Shown here: positions 14,681-22,367 of the stretch, piece after piece
Position numbering within the stretch: position 1 is the first letter of the stretch
How the letters are laid out: every line of letters starts with the position of its first letter
From: Bacillota bacterium
Lineage (GTDB): Bacteria > Bacillota > Bacilli > ZCTH02-B2
DNA length: 31,155 nt
Direction: 5' to 3'
Assembly (NCBI GenBank): GCA_017577895.1
Contig: PKQY01000021.1
Span: forward strand, 1 to 31,155
Program-made: the position numbers and the translations under genes
The notes under the pieces: generated by a model
What the model was told of the DNA's origin: nothing
Database searches by the model: none
What the model saw: only the letters and a program-made list of their open reading frames with translations

Positions 14681-14718
14681 AAAAAATCTGGATAGCCGTC
14701 TGGCTATCCAGATTTTTT
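14681..14718. terminator. Bidirectional terminator shared by the SR1-like RNA and speA
   Basis: AAAAAATCTGGATAGCC (14681-14697) pairs perfectly with GGCTATCCAGATTTTTT (14702-14718) around a four-base loop. It can end transcription from both directions. The speA stop codon lies at its right edge. Confidence 0.93.
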
Positions 14719-16192
14719 ATGCTATGGGACGGTATTTTTTGATCACTTTCACCGTTTGCAGGGTCGGATCTTCCGGGCCTTGAACCGGCAGTCCCGCTTC
14801 GATGTTCCGCCGGATGAAATCCAAACTTTCTTGTTCGATGATTTCGCCGGGCAAGAGAATCGGAATGCCGGGCGGGTACACCATGATGAATTCGGCGATG
14901 ATGCGTCCCACCGCTTCCTGCAAAGGAACGGTTTCGGTGTCGGCATAAAAGGCTTCCCGCGGCGTTATGGCCAATACGGGAATGGGCGGCAAGTGCACTT
15001 GAATCGGGCAGGCGCTGATTTGATGTTCATATTCCCGGGAAAGATGTTGCAGGGCGCGGATAAGCACGCCGACAGTCTCCTTTGTGTCTCCCGGTGTGAG
15101 AATACACAAAATGTTGTATAGATCGCTCAGCTCAACTTCGATGTTGTAGTGTTCCCGAAGCCATATTTCCGCTTCGTAACCGGTAATCCCCAAATCTTTC
15201 ACACAGATCAGCAGTTTGGTCAAATCCATGGCATAGGTCGCTTCACTGCCCAAAATTTCCGGTCCGATGCAGTACAACCCGGGAATGTTGGCGATTTGTT
15301 CCCGGGCTTCTTGGGCCAGCGCCAAAGTTTCGCTCAACAACCGGCGGCCTTGGGTCGCCAAATAACGGCGGGCCGCATCCAACGAAGCCAACAGCAGATA
15401 AGAGGTGGATGTGGTCGTCAACATGCTTAAAATCGCCTGTACCCGGTTCGGGTTAATCCGATTTCCCTTGACGTTGAGGATGGAGCTTTGAGTCAGCGAT
15501 CCGCCTAATTTGTGCATGCTGGTGGCCGCCATGTCGGCGCCGGCCTGCATGGCGGATAAAGGCAGTTGTTCATGGAAATGAATATGGACACCGTGGGCCT
15601 CGTCCACCAGGACCGGGATGTCCCGGGCGTGGGCCAATTCCACCATTCGTTTTAAGTCGGCGGCAATCCCGTAGTACGTCGGGTTGATAATGAGCACCGC
15701 TTTGGCATCCGGATGTTCGTCCAACGCCTTGGCCAGGGCGGTCGTGGTGATGCCGTGGGCAATGCCGGTACGTTCGTCGAGGACCGGATGGATGAAAACC
15801 GGAATGGCGTCGGCCAACACGATGGCCGTCATGACCGATTTGTGCACGTTGCGCGGCACGATGATTTTGTCGCCGGGCTGACAAGTGGCGAGAATCATGG
15901 TCATGATGGCGCCGCTGGTACCTTGAACGGAAAAAAACGTGTGGTCGGCGCCAAACGCTTCGGCCGCCAATTCCTGCGCCCGCTTGATGATATGGGTGGG
16001 CCGGTGGAGGTCGTCCAACGGGCTGATGTTGATCAAATCCATGGCGAGCGCCGCTTCACCGATAAACTCGCGAAATTCCGGATCCATCCCGCGGCCTTTT
16101 TTGTGGCCCGGAATGTGGAAAGGAATCGGGTTGCGCCGAATGTGATTGAGAATGCCGGTAAACAGGGGCGTTTCATGTTGGGACAATGGCAA
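14717..16192 (-). CDS. speA: Arginine/lysine/ornithine decarboxylase family enzyme (SpeA-like)
   Basis: A 491-residue PLP-dependent decarboxylase of the Orn/Lys/Arg type, almost the same length as B. subtilis SpeA (arginine decarboxylase, agmatine and polyamine synthesis). The N-terminal FHIPGHKKG segment lies near 25-33, and a FFSVQGTSGA cofactor loop near 86-95. DEAHG at 197-201 contacts the PLP ring, and the Schiff-base lysine is K228 in SMHKLGG. The C-terminal third is the small family-specific domain. The TTG at 16192 has AGGAGG five bases upstream. Lysine decarboxylase activity cannot be excluded from sequence, but the SR1 context favours SpeA. Confidence 0.9.
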   Translation of the reverse strand: MPLSQHETPLFTGILNHIRRNPIPFHIPGHKKGRGMDPEFREFIGEAALAMDLINISPLDDLHRPTHIIKRAQELAAEAFGADHTFFSVQGTSGAIMTMILATCQPGDKIIVPRNVHKSVMTAIVLADAIPVFIHPVLDERTGIAHGITTTALAKALDEHPDAKAVLIINPTYYGIAADLKRMVELAHARDIPVLVDEAHGVHIHFHEQLPLSAMQAGADMAATSMHKLGGSLTQSSILNVKGNRINPNRVQAILSMLTTTSTSYLLLASLDAARRYLATQGRRLLSETLALAQEAREQIANIPGLYCIGPEILGSEATYAMDLTKLLICVKDLGITGYEAEIWLREHYNIEVELSDLYNILCILTPGDTKETVGVLIRALQHLSREYEHQISACPIQVHLPPIPVLAITPREAFYADTETVPLQEAVGRIIAEFIMVYPPGIPILLPGEIIEQESLDFIRRNIEAGLPVQGPEDPTLQTVKVIKKYRPIA

Positions 16193-16373
16193 CTCTTCCT
16201 CCTTGCTATGCGTGCTGGCATGCGGTGGTCTGTGACAAAAAGTTTACAACGAAAGAAAATTCAGGTAAGATCAGAAGGAAAACCATTCCCCCAGCAAACA
16301 TTATGAGTATACCAGATTTGCATCGCGGGAAGAACCCGTTTTATTTTATGCTACCGAGGGAGAGATGGCGCAG

Positions 16374-17336
16374 ATGAAAACGCGGGTGACGGAACTGTTG
16401 AACATCGAACTGCCTATCGTCCAAGGAGGATTGGCCCACTTGGCCTATTCCGAGTTGGCGGCCGCGGTGTCCAATGCCGGCGGCTTAGGACAAGTGACGG
16501 CCCTGACTTTGCCCAGTCCGGACGCGTTGCGGGAAGAAATTCGCAAAATTCGTTCTTTGACGGACAAGCCGTTTGGCGTCAATTTTGCCATCGGGCAACA
16601 TAACCGCTCCTACGCCGATTATTTAGAGGTGGCCATTGAGGAAAAAGTGCCGGCGGTGAGCATCACCGGCGGCAACCCGAAGCCGTTGTTGGAACGGCTG
16701 GCGGGCACCGGCATCATTACGATGGTGTTGGTCGCCTCCGTCCGGCAAGCGCAAAAGGCAGAAGAACTGGGAGCCCACATTGTCATGGCGGTCGGCAATG
16801 AAGGCGGCGGTCACCTCGGACGGGATGAGATCGGGACTATGGTTTTAGTGCCGCGGGTGGCCGAATCGGTGCGCATTCCCGTGCTGGCCAGCGGCGGCAT
16901 CGTCGACGGCCGCGGCATCTTGGCAGCGCTGGCGCTGGGAGCGGAAGGAGTAGAAATGGGCACCCGTTTCATTGCCACGAAAGATTGCGTGCACGCCCAT
17001 GAAAATTATAAGCGGCGCATTCTCGAAGCCTCCGAGACCGATACGGTCGTGATCAAAAAAAGTTTGGGCGCGCCGGCGCGGGCGCTGAAGAGCAAGGCGA
17101 CGGAAAAAATTTTGGCCTTGGAGGCACAAGGGGTCGGGTATGAAGGATTGAAGGACCTCATTTCCGGTGCCGCTAACCGCATCGCGATTCACGAGGGACG
17201 AATGGAAGAAGGCCACAGTTGGGCCGGGCAAGGGGTCGGTCTCATTCGGGACATTCCGACGGTGGCGGAGTTGTTTGAGCGGATTAAAAAAGAGTTGAAT
17301 GAAGGATACGCCCGTCTCGGCCGCATGCTTCAGTGA
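16374..17336 (+). CDS. Nitronate monooxygenase / FabK-like flavoprotein
   Basis: A 320-residue FMN-dependent TIM-barrel enzyme of the nitronate monooxygenase (2-nitropropane dioxygenase) family. Features are the start motif ELPIVQGG, the SNAGGLGQV segment, FGVNFAI, the GNEGGGHLGR loop, which carries the family's His, and the phosphate-binding VLASGGIVDGRG and GVEMGTRF segments. Family members oxidise toxic nitronates or act as enoyl-ACP reductases (FabK). The ATG at 16374 is preferred because GGGAGAG sits about nine bases upstream; the in-frame ATG at 16365 lies too close to it. Monocistronic, with a terminator downstream. Confidence 0.88.
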   Translation: MKTRVTELLNIELPIVQGGLAHLAYSELAAAVSNAGGLGQVTALTLPSPDALREEIRKIRSLTDKPFGVNFAIGQHNRSYADYLEVAIEEKVPAVSITGGNPKPLLERLAGTGIITMVLVASVRQAQKAEELGAHIVMAVGNEGGGHLGRDEIGTMVLVPRVAESVRIPVLASGGIVDGRGILAALALGAEGVEMGTRFIATKDCVHAHENYKRRILEASETDTVVIKKSLGAPARALKSKATEKILALEAQGVGYEGLKDLISGAANRIAIHEGRMEEGHSWAGQGVGLIRDIPTVAELFERIKKELNEGYARLGRMLQ

Positions 17337-17360
17337 TGCAAGGACGTGGGTGTATCCTGG

Positions 17361-17387
17361 GCGCCCGATTTGGGCGCTTTGTTTTTT
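17361..17387 (+). terminator. Terminator after the nitronate monooxygenase gene
   Basis: GCGCCC (17361-17366) and GGGCGC (17372-17377) form a short GC stem followed by TTTGTTTTTT. Confidence 0.75.
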
Positions 17388-17417
17388 GGCGGGTGCCGTT
17401 GTGACACAATTTAGGCA

Positions 17418-17446
17418 TTGATTTTTGTGTCAATGCATATTATTAT
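17418..17446 (+). promoter_or_regulatory. Promoter of the small helical protein gene
   Basis: TTGATT (17418-17423) and TATTAT (17441-17446) are 17 bases apart, about 78 bases before the start codon. Confidence 0.6.
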
Positions 17447-17523
17447 TAAACCAAAGCCAAAGAAGCCGAAGGCGGATCGCTTAGGCAGAGTAGAAAGAAT
17501 TTTCATTCAAAGGGGTGCGCAAC

Positions 17524-17715
17524 ATGGTGAAAGAGCTCGTGGAAGCTTTAAAACATCGGGATGTTGAGAAGCGAATCCCAGTGCTGCGCATGGAAATGGA
17601 TTATCAGTTGGCCGTATTGTATGAAGCGTTGCAAGAACAGGATGAAGAAACCATTCGGCTTTGCAAGGAGAATTTGACGCAGCTGAGGAAAGAGCTGCTC
17701 ATGCTGGAAGCGTAA
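17524..17715 (+). CDS. Small helical hypothetical protein, 63 residues
   Basis: A short, charged, all-helical protein with a heptad-like Leu/Met pattern (MEMDYQLAVLYEAL, then NLTQLRKELLML). It could form a helical hairpin or dimer. The ATG at 17524 has AAGGGGTG seven bases upstream; a GTG at 17515 lies inside that site and is unlikely. It has its own promoter and a hairpin terminator. I do not recognise the family. Confidence 0.65.
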   Translation: MVKELVEALKHRDVEKRIPVLRMEMDYQLAVLYEALQEQDEETIRLCKENLTQLRKELLMLEA

Positions 17716-17732
17716 TAAAAGCCCAAGGTTCC

Positions 17733-17763
17733 AAAGGGTGTACATGAAATTGTACGCCTTTTT
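17733..17763 (+). terminator. Terminator after the small helical protein gene
   Basis: AAAGGGTGTAC (17733-17743) pairs with GTACGCCTTT (17752-17761) with wobble pairs, followed by T. An outer GCCCAA/TTGGGC pair (17721 and 17762) can extend the structure. Confidence 0.65.
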
Positions 17764-17880
17764 GGGCTGGAATCGAGGCTTTTAATTTTATACGAAATAA
17801 TGAAAGGGTTTACAATTTATGGTCCGATCCAAACCCGGCGGTTGATACAAATTTTTTTTTTGATTTGCGGGAGAAAGGTG

Positions 17881-17909
17881 TTGATTTTTTTTTAAACCCG
17901 TTGTACAAT
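17881..17909 (+). promoter_or_regulatory. Promoter of tRNA-Pro
   Basis: TTGATT (17881-17886) and TACAAT (17904-17909) are 17 bases apart, ending 19 bases before the mature tRNA. Confidence 0.65.
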
Positions 17910-17928
17910 AGGAGCTGTTCCGAGGAGT

Positions 17929-18005
17929 CGGGGTATAGCTCAGCTTGGTAGAGCGCTAGGATCGGGACCTAGAGGCCGCGGGTTCAAATCCTGCTACCCC
18001 GACCA
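17929..18005 (+). tRNA. tRNA-Pro (anticodon CGG)
   Basis: A complete cloverleaf with an encoded CCA end. The acceptor stem CGGGGTA (17929-17935) pairs perfectly with TACCCCG (17995-18001). The D stem is GCTC/GAGC. The anticodon stem CTAGG/CCTAG encloses loop ATCGGGA with anticodon CGG at 17963-17965 and G37, as in proline tRNAs. The T arm is GCGGG-TTCAAAT-CCTGC. It reads the codon CCG, is a solitary tRNA, and has its own promoter and terminator. Confidence 0.95.
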
Positions 18006-18024
18006 TTCACATAACGAAAGACCG

Positions 18025-18052
18025 GTGATTCGGGAACGAATCACTTTTTTTT
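18025..18052 (+). terminator. Terminator of the tRNA-Pro unit
   Basis: GTGATTCG (18025-18032) and CGAATCAC (18037-18044) form a perfect 8-bp stem with a GGAA loop, followed by eight T. Confidence 0.9.
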
Positions 18053-18100
18053 GTGGTGAAAACGAAAGAAAATTTTAAATATATCGGAAAGGAGTATCCC

Positions 18101-18520
18101 ATGGACGGATATAAATTTGTTCATTCTTTGCGGGTTCGGTATTCGGAAATCGACGGTCAAAAAATCGTCTTTAATGCCCATTATTTGACGTACATCGACG
18201 TGGCCATCACCGAATATTTCCGGGAAGTTGTGCGGCCGTTGCCCGACGGCGAAGAATTTGACTTCGTACTGGCAAAAGTGGTCCTCGAATTTAAAGGAAG
18301 TGCCTATTTGGATGACATATTGAACATTTATTGCCGGACGGTGCGATTGGGCAATTCCAGTTTTACGGTACAATTTGTCATTCAGCGGGATGAGACGAAA
18401 GAGACCATCGTCTTGGCGGAAGTCGTCTACGTTTCTTACGATGTCCACACTCGGCGCGCCGTGCCGATTCCCCCAGTGGTGCGGGAACGCATCCGGGCGT
18501 TTGAAGGGTTGACCGACTGA
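18101..18520 (+). CDS. Hotdog-fold acyl-CoA thioesterase (4HBT/YbgC family)
   Basis: A 139-residue single hotdog domain. The N-terminal VRYSEIDGQKIVFNAHYLTYID segment is split around the usual family Asp and the Asn/His-Tyr motif (NAHYLTY). The central helix and the strands around AKVVLEFKGSAYLDD complete the fold. It probably hydrolyses short acyl-CoA or acyl-ACP thioesters in the cytoplasm; the substrate is unknown. The ATG at 18101 has GGAAAGGAG upstream. It lies between the tRNA and the metal ATPase and is probably monocistronic. Confidence 0.85.
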   Translation: MDGYKFVHSLRVRYSEIDGQKIVFNAHYLTYIDVAITEYFREVVRPLPDGEEFDFVLAKVVLEFKGSAYLDDILNIYCRTVRLGNSSFTVQFVIQRDETKETIVLAEVVYVSYDVHTRRAVPIPPVVRERIRAFEGLTD

Positions 18521-18580
18521 CGGCCCGCATGTCCGGAAAACATCCGGAAAAAATTTCCGGAAAAAAATCGGGTTCACCCC

Positions 18581-18617
18581 TTTACTTAAAATAATTATCA
18601 AGTTATAATGATTACAG
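18581..18617 (+). promoter_or_regulatory. pfeT promoter with overlapping Fur and PerR box matches
   Basis: TTTACT (18581-18586) and TATAAT (18604-18609) are 17 bases apart. TTAAAATAATTATCA (18586-18600) matches 12 of 14 defined positions of both the Fur 7-1-7 consensus TGATAATNATTATCA and the PerR consensus TTATAATNATTATAA. TTATAATGATTACAG (18603-18617), covering the -10, also matches PerR at 12 of 14. The dual control agrees with what is known of B. subtilis pfeT. Confidence 0.75.
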
Positions 18618-18713
18618 AAATTGGCGAGGGCATGCTGCCGACGAGGCGGCATGTCGCTGTTTTAGGGCACATGTTAAGAATGAGATTCGTTTTCAGGGAG
18701 AGGGTGAACACCG

Positions 18714-20675
18714 GTGGAGAAGCCGCAATCGGTCAAAGATGGGCTGTGGAATGTCAGCGAAACGGAAAAGGTTGAGGGGAATCCAACGATAGCAAAACGG
18801 CTTGGCGCCTTATTGCATCGGCAAAAGATCGAAATGGCGTTGGCGGTGCTCAGCGGTCTGTTGATTGTGGTCGGCTGGTGGTTGGAACATCTTGGTTGGA
18901 CGTCGGCGGCTATTGCTGTCTTTTTGGCGGCCTATGTGGCAGGCGGTTATTTTAAAGGCAAGGAAGGTTTGGAAGAATTGTTGCTCGAGCGGCAGCTGTC
19001 GGTGGATTTGCTGATGATCGTGGCCGCCATCGGTTCGGCCATCATCGGTTATTGGGCGGAAGGGGCTATTCTCATTTTCATCTTTGCGTTGAGCGGCGCC
19101 TTGGAAACGTACGCCATGAGCAAGAGCCGCCGGGAAGTGAACAAACTGATGTCGTTGCAGCCGTTGGAGGCTCGGCTGTACGAAAACGGGACCGAAAAAA
19201 TGGTACCGGTCAAAGATTTGCGGATCGGTCAGATTGTGTTGGTCAAACCGGGCGATCGGATTGCGGTGGACGGCACCATCGTTGACGGGACGACGACGGT
19301 GGATCAGTCGGCCATTACCGGCGAGTCGGTGCCGGTGGTGAAAACCGTCGGCGATGAGGTGTTGGCCGGGACGATGAACGGGAACGGCGGGATTTTGGTG
19401 CGGGTCGACAAGCCCCATGACCAGTCGTTGTTTCAGCGCATGATCGACTTGGTGCAGAACGCCCAGATGGAAAAACCGCCGCAACAGACCTTTGTGGAGC
19501 GGTTTGAGAAAACCTACGTGAAAGTGATCCTCGCCGGTGTTGTGCTGGTGGCGCTCATCCCGCCGCTGTGGCTTGGTTGGACGTGGGAGCAAGCCTTTTA
19601 CCGCGCGATGATCTTTCTGGTGGTCGCCTCTCCCTGTGCCTTGGTGGCCTCCATCATGCCGGCCATGTTGTCCGCCATTTCCAACGGCGCCCGCAGGGGA
19701 GTGCTCCTCAAAGGCGGCACGGTGTTGCAACGGCTGGCCCAGGTCCGCGTGGTGGCCTTTGACAAGACGGGTACGCTCACGAAAGGCGTGCCGGAGATTC
19801 AAGATGTCGTGACGTTTGCCGACGATGTCCAGGAGACCGAACTGCTTCAGATGACCGCGTCGGTAGAGCAGTTTTCGGCCCATCCGTTGGCCGATGCCGT
19901 AGTGCGCAAAGCGAAGGAAATGGGGCTGGAACTGCTTCAGCCGGAGGAGATGGCGTCGGTGAACGGCTTCGGCGTGGAAGCCAAACTTGGCGGGCAATGC
20001 TGGAAAATCGGCAAACGGGAGTTCATGGATGTGCCGCTTCCGGCGGAGGCGGAAAGGACGGCCCAGCAGTTGGCCCAGCAAGGCAAAACGCTGATGTTTG
20101 TCCAACGGGAAGACAGCGTGGTCGGACTTTTGTCGGTGAAGGACACGCTTCGCCCGGAAGCGGTGGCGGCGGTGCGGGCTTTGAAGCAGCTGGGCTTCCG
20201 CACGGTCATGTTGACCGGTGATGCCCATGCCACGGCCCAGGCCTTGGCGAAGGAAGTTGGGGTGGACGATTTTGTGGCCAATTGCCTGCCGGACGAAAAG
20301 GTGGACTGGATTCGACGTTTGCGCGAAACCGACGGCCAAGTGGCCATGATCGGCGACGGCATCAATGATGCGCCGGCCTTGGCGGGAGCGTCCGTCGGAG
20401 TGGCCATGGGGGCCGGCACCGATGTCGCTTTGGAGACAGCGGACATCGTCCTGATGAAAGACGACTTGTCCAGTCTGCCGTATTTGTTCCGGATGTCCCG
20501 GCAAATGAACCGCATCATCCGGCAAAACATCGTGTTTTCCCTTTCGGTCATCGGTTTGTTGCTGTTGTCGAACTTTTTCCAAGTCATCACTTTGCCGCTG
20601 GGGGTCATTGGGCACGAAGGAAGCACGTTGTTGGTCATTTTGAACGGTTTGCGGATGCTGTTGTATCGGGAATAA
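18714..20675 (+). CDS. pfeT: P1B4-type metal-efflux ATPase (PfeT/ZosA-like)
   Basis: A 653-residue heavy-metal transporting P-type ATPase. It has an actuator TGES (202-205), the membrane metal site SPC (306-308), phosphorylation DKTGTLT (350-356), HP (390-391), the hinge GDGINDAP, and HEGST (634-638) in the last membrane segments. SPC plus HEGST and the lack of an N-terminal HMA domain mark the P1B4 class. In B. subtilis this is PfeT (formerly ZosA), which exports Fe(II) and protects against iron overload and peroxide. The GTG at 18714 has GGGAGAGGGTGA upstream. The promoter carries Fur/PerR-type boxes. Cobalt or zinc as substrate is possible. Confidence 0.92.
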   Translation: MEKPQSVKDGLWNVSETEKVEGNPTIAKRLGALLHRQKIEMALAVLSGLLIVVGWWLEHLGWTSAAIAVFLAAYVAGGYFKGKEGLEELLLERQLSVDLLMIVAAIGSAIIGYWAEGAILIFIFALSGALETYAMSKSRREVNKLMSLQPLEARLYENGTEKMVPVKDLRIGQIVLVKPGDRIAVDGTIVDGTTTVDQSAITGESVPVVKTVGDEVLAGTMNGNGGILVRVDKPHDQSLFQRMIDLVQNAQMEKPPQQTFVERFEKTYVKVILAGVVLVALIPPLWLGWTWEQAFYRAMIFLVVASPCALVASIMPAMLSAISNGARRGVLLKGGTVLQRLAQVRVVAFDKTGTLTKGVPEIQDVVTFADDVQETELLQMTASVEQFSAHPLADAVVRKAKEMGLELLQPEEMASVNGFGVEAKLGGQCWKIGKREFMDVPLPAEAERTAQQLAQQGKTLMFVQREDSVVGLLSVKDTLRPEAVAAVRALKQLGFRTVMLTGDAHATAQALAKEVGVDDFVANCLPDEKVDWIRRLRETDGQVAMIGDGINDAPALAGASVGVAMGAGTDVALETADIVLMKDDLSSLPYLFRMSRQMNRIIRQNIVFSLSVIGLLLLSNFFQVITLPLGVIGHEGSTLLVILNGLRMLLYRE

Positions 20676-20744
20676 AACGGTGGGCATGCAGAACAATAAA
20701 CGTAGCAGAAGAGAAGTGCCCTCTGGTGAAATGGAGAGAGCCCC

Positions 20745-21557
20745 ATGAATCTGATTCAATACAAGCGGATGTTATACACATGGCTGTCGGCTGGTCTTTT
20801 GGCCAGCCTTTGCTTGTTTGCGCCGTGGACATGGCCATCGGCCCATGCGGATACGGACAGCGGATCCATAAAGCCGGTTTACCGCGTGCAGACGACGGTC
20901 CCCATGTTGGCCTTGACGTTCGATGACGGCCCCCATCCGGTTTACACGGCGAAGCTGCTCCGCCTGTTGAAGTCAAAAGGGGTCCGGGCCACTTTTTTTC
21001 TCAACGGTGCCCAAGTCCGCAAACATCCGGGACTTGTGAAGCAAATCGTCATGCAAGGCCATGAGGTGGGCAACCACGGGTATGTGCATCGCGACTTGAC
21101 CAAACTGACTCCGTTAGAAATTTATCACGACTTGGCCAAATCCCACCGGCTCATCGAGCGGGTCAGCGGCCAACCGGTGACGTACTTCCGCCCGATGGGC
21201 GGGAAATTGAACCGGGACGTCATCGACTGTGCGCGGCAATTGGGGATGCAAATCGTGCTCTGGTCGGTGGATCCGAAAGACTGGGATTTGACCAATTCGG
21301 CGGCCAACATTGAACAGACGCTGGTGCACGAAGCCGCCAGCGGCGACATCATTTTGCTGCACGACGGCGGCGCCCATCAGGAGACCATGATGGCGGCGCT
21401 GGAAAACGTCATCGATCACCTGCAGGAGAAAGGGTTTCGCTTTGTCACCGTCGGCGAATTGTTGGCGGCCTCCCGGACCGAGCAAAAAGTGGACGGTCCG
21501 CTACATAACCGGAAGACAATTTCACATGATAAGCATAAATGGTGTTCTTGCCGGTGA
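20745..21557 (+). CDS. Polysaccharide deacetylase (CE4/NodB domain), exported
   Basis: A 270-residue protein with a signal peptide or N-terminal anchor (about 12-35, ending AHA) and a NodB-fold catalytic domain. Motif 1 is TFDDGP (58-63), motif 2 HEVGNH (106-111), motif 3 FRPMGG, motif 4 DPKDWD and motif 5 LLHDGG. Motif 3 has Met where most members have Pro. It probably removes acetyl groups from peptidoglycan or another wall glycan outside the cell; a spore-cortex role as in PdaA is one option. The ATG at 20745 has GGAGAG upstream. It begins a run of five co-directional genes. Confidence 0.9.
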   Translation: MNLIQYKRMLYTWLSAGLLASLCLFAPWTWPSAHADTDSGSIKPVYRVQTTVPMLALTFDDGPHPVYTAKLLRLLKSKGVRATFFLNGAQVRKHPGLVKQIVMQGHEVGNHGYVHRDLTKLTPLEIYHDLAKSHRLIERVSGQPVTYFRPMGGKLNRDVIDCARQLGMQIVLWSVDPKDWDLTNSAANIEQTLVHEAASGDIILLHDGGAHQETMMAALENVIDHLQEKGFRFVTVGELLAASRTEQKVDGPLHNRKTISHDKHKWCSCR

Positions 21558-21599
21558 CCAGGGCCATCACAAGGTCGACCGATGACGGGGGTGAAGAAC

Positions 21600-22331
21600 A
21601 TGATGGAGGAGGCGTTGGTCGTCGTCGTTCGCGGGGCAATCGCCTTCTTCACGTTATTGATCTTCGCCCGTTTACTCGGCAAGCAACAAATGGCCAACTT
21701 GACGTTTTTTGATTACATCAACGGCATTACCATCGGCTCCATTGCCGGGTCCTTGGCCACCGATCTGTCGACGAAGGCTTTTGCCCATTGGATGGGGTTG
21801 ACGACATTTGTGGCGCTGACGCTGTTGTTTCAATTTCTTACCTTAAAAAGCCGGTATTTGGCGAAAGTGATCGACGGCGAGCCGGTCATGGTCATCGCCA
21901 ACGGCAAAATTCTCGAGAAAAACCTCGCCGCCTCCCGCATCAAAAAAGATGATCTGTTGATGATGTTGCGGCGGAAGAACATTTTTGACATTACCCAAGT
22001 GGCTTTTGCCATTTATGAACCGGACGGCAGTTTGTCGGTGTTGCCCCGGGCGGAACATCAGCCGGTGACACCCCGCGATCTCAATTTGACGGTCAAACCG
22101 GCGGGGATGATGACTGAGCTGATCATCGACGGGAAACTGTTGGAACAAAATTTGCGCCAACGGAAAAAAGACAAGCAGTGGTTGCAATGGCAATTGATGG
22201 CCCACGGAGTCAGCGATATTAAGGAAGTGTCCTTTGCCGCCATTTTGCCCGATGGTCAATTGTACGTGGACAAATACACCGACCGGGTCGGTGAAGAATA
22301 TGACATCGGCGATTATCCCGGACCGTATTAA
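21600..22331 (+). CDS. DUF421 membrane protein (YetF/YdfR-like)
   Basis: A 243-residue protein with three N-terminal membrane segments (about 5-80) and two soluble alpha/beta repeats. The family signature ARLLGKQQMANLTFFDYI comes just after the first segment, followed by GITIGSIAGSLATD. DUF421 proteins are common in Bacillus and linked to spores, but their role is not settled. The ATG at 21600 has GGGGGTGA five bases upstream; an in-frame ATG at 21582 has a weak site. The next gene, a DUF4363 protein, is a frequent neighbour of DUF421. Confidence 0.85.
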   Translation: MMEEALVVVVRGAIAFFTLLIFARLLGKQQMANLTFFDYINGITIGSIAGSLATDLSTKAFAHWMGLTTFVALTLLFQFLTLKSRYLAKVIDGEPVMVIANGKILEKNLAASRIKKDDLLMMLRRKNIFDITQVAFAIYEPDGSLSVLPRAEHQPVTPRDLNLTVKPAGMMTELIIDGKLLEQNLRQRKKDKQWLQWQLMAHGVSDIKEVSFAAILPDGQLYVDKYTDRVGEEYDIGDYPGPY

Positions 22332-22367
22332 CCAAGAGGAGATTCAACCAAGAGGAGCGGCTGGACC

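Larger units (their letters stand above)
14511..14718 (+). ncRNA. sr1: SR1-like dual-function regulatory RNA (candidate)
   Basis: A transcription unit bounded by the promoter above (expected start about 14511) and the strong terminator at 14681-14718 would make an RNA of about 205 nt. That is close to the 205-nt SR1 RNA of B. subtilis. It contains the SR1P-like open reading frame. In B. subtilis, SR1 base-pairs with ahrC mRNA and also encodes SR1P, and as I recall the gene lies beside speA and near pdhABCD. Here it also lies beside speA, with pdhABCD about 10 kb away. The base-pairing activity cannot be judged from this window. Confidence 0.65.

Noticed and set aside
17929..18005. tRNA-Pro as a mobile-element attachment site
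   Set aside because: No integrase gene or duplicated tRNA 3' end is visible on either side in the window.
18810..20759. Long minus-strand open frame opposite pfeT (649 codons)
   Set aside because: The plus strand has every P-type ATPase motif. The antisense product is His/Arg/Gln-rich and has no start signal.
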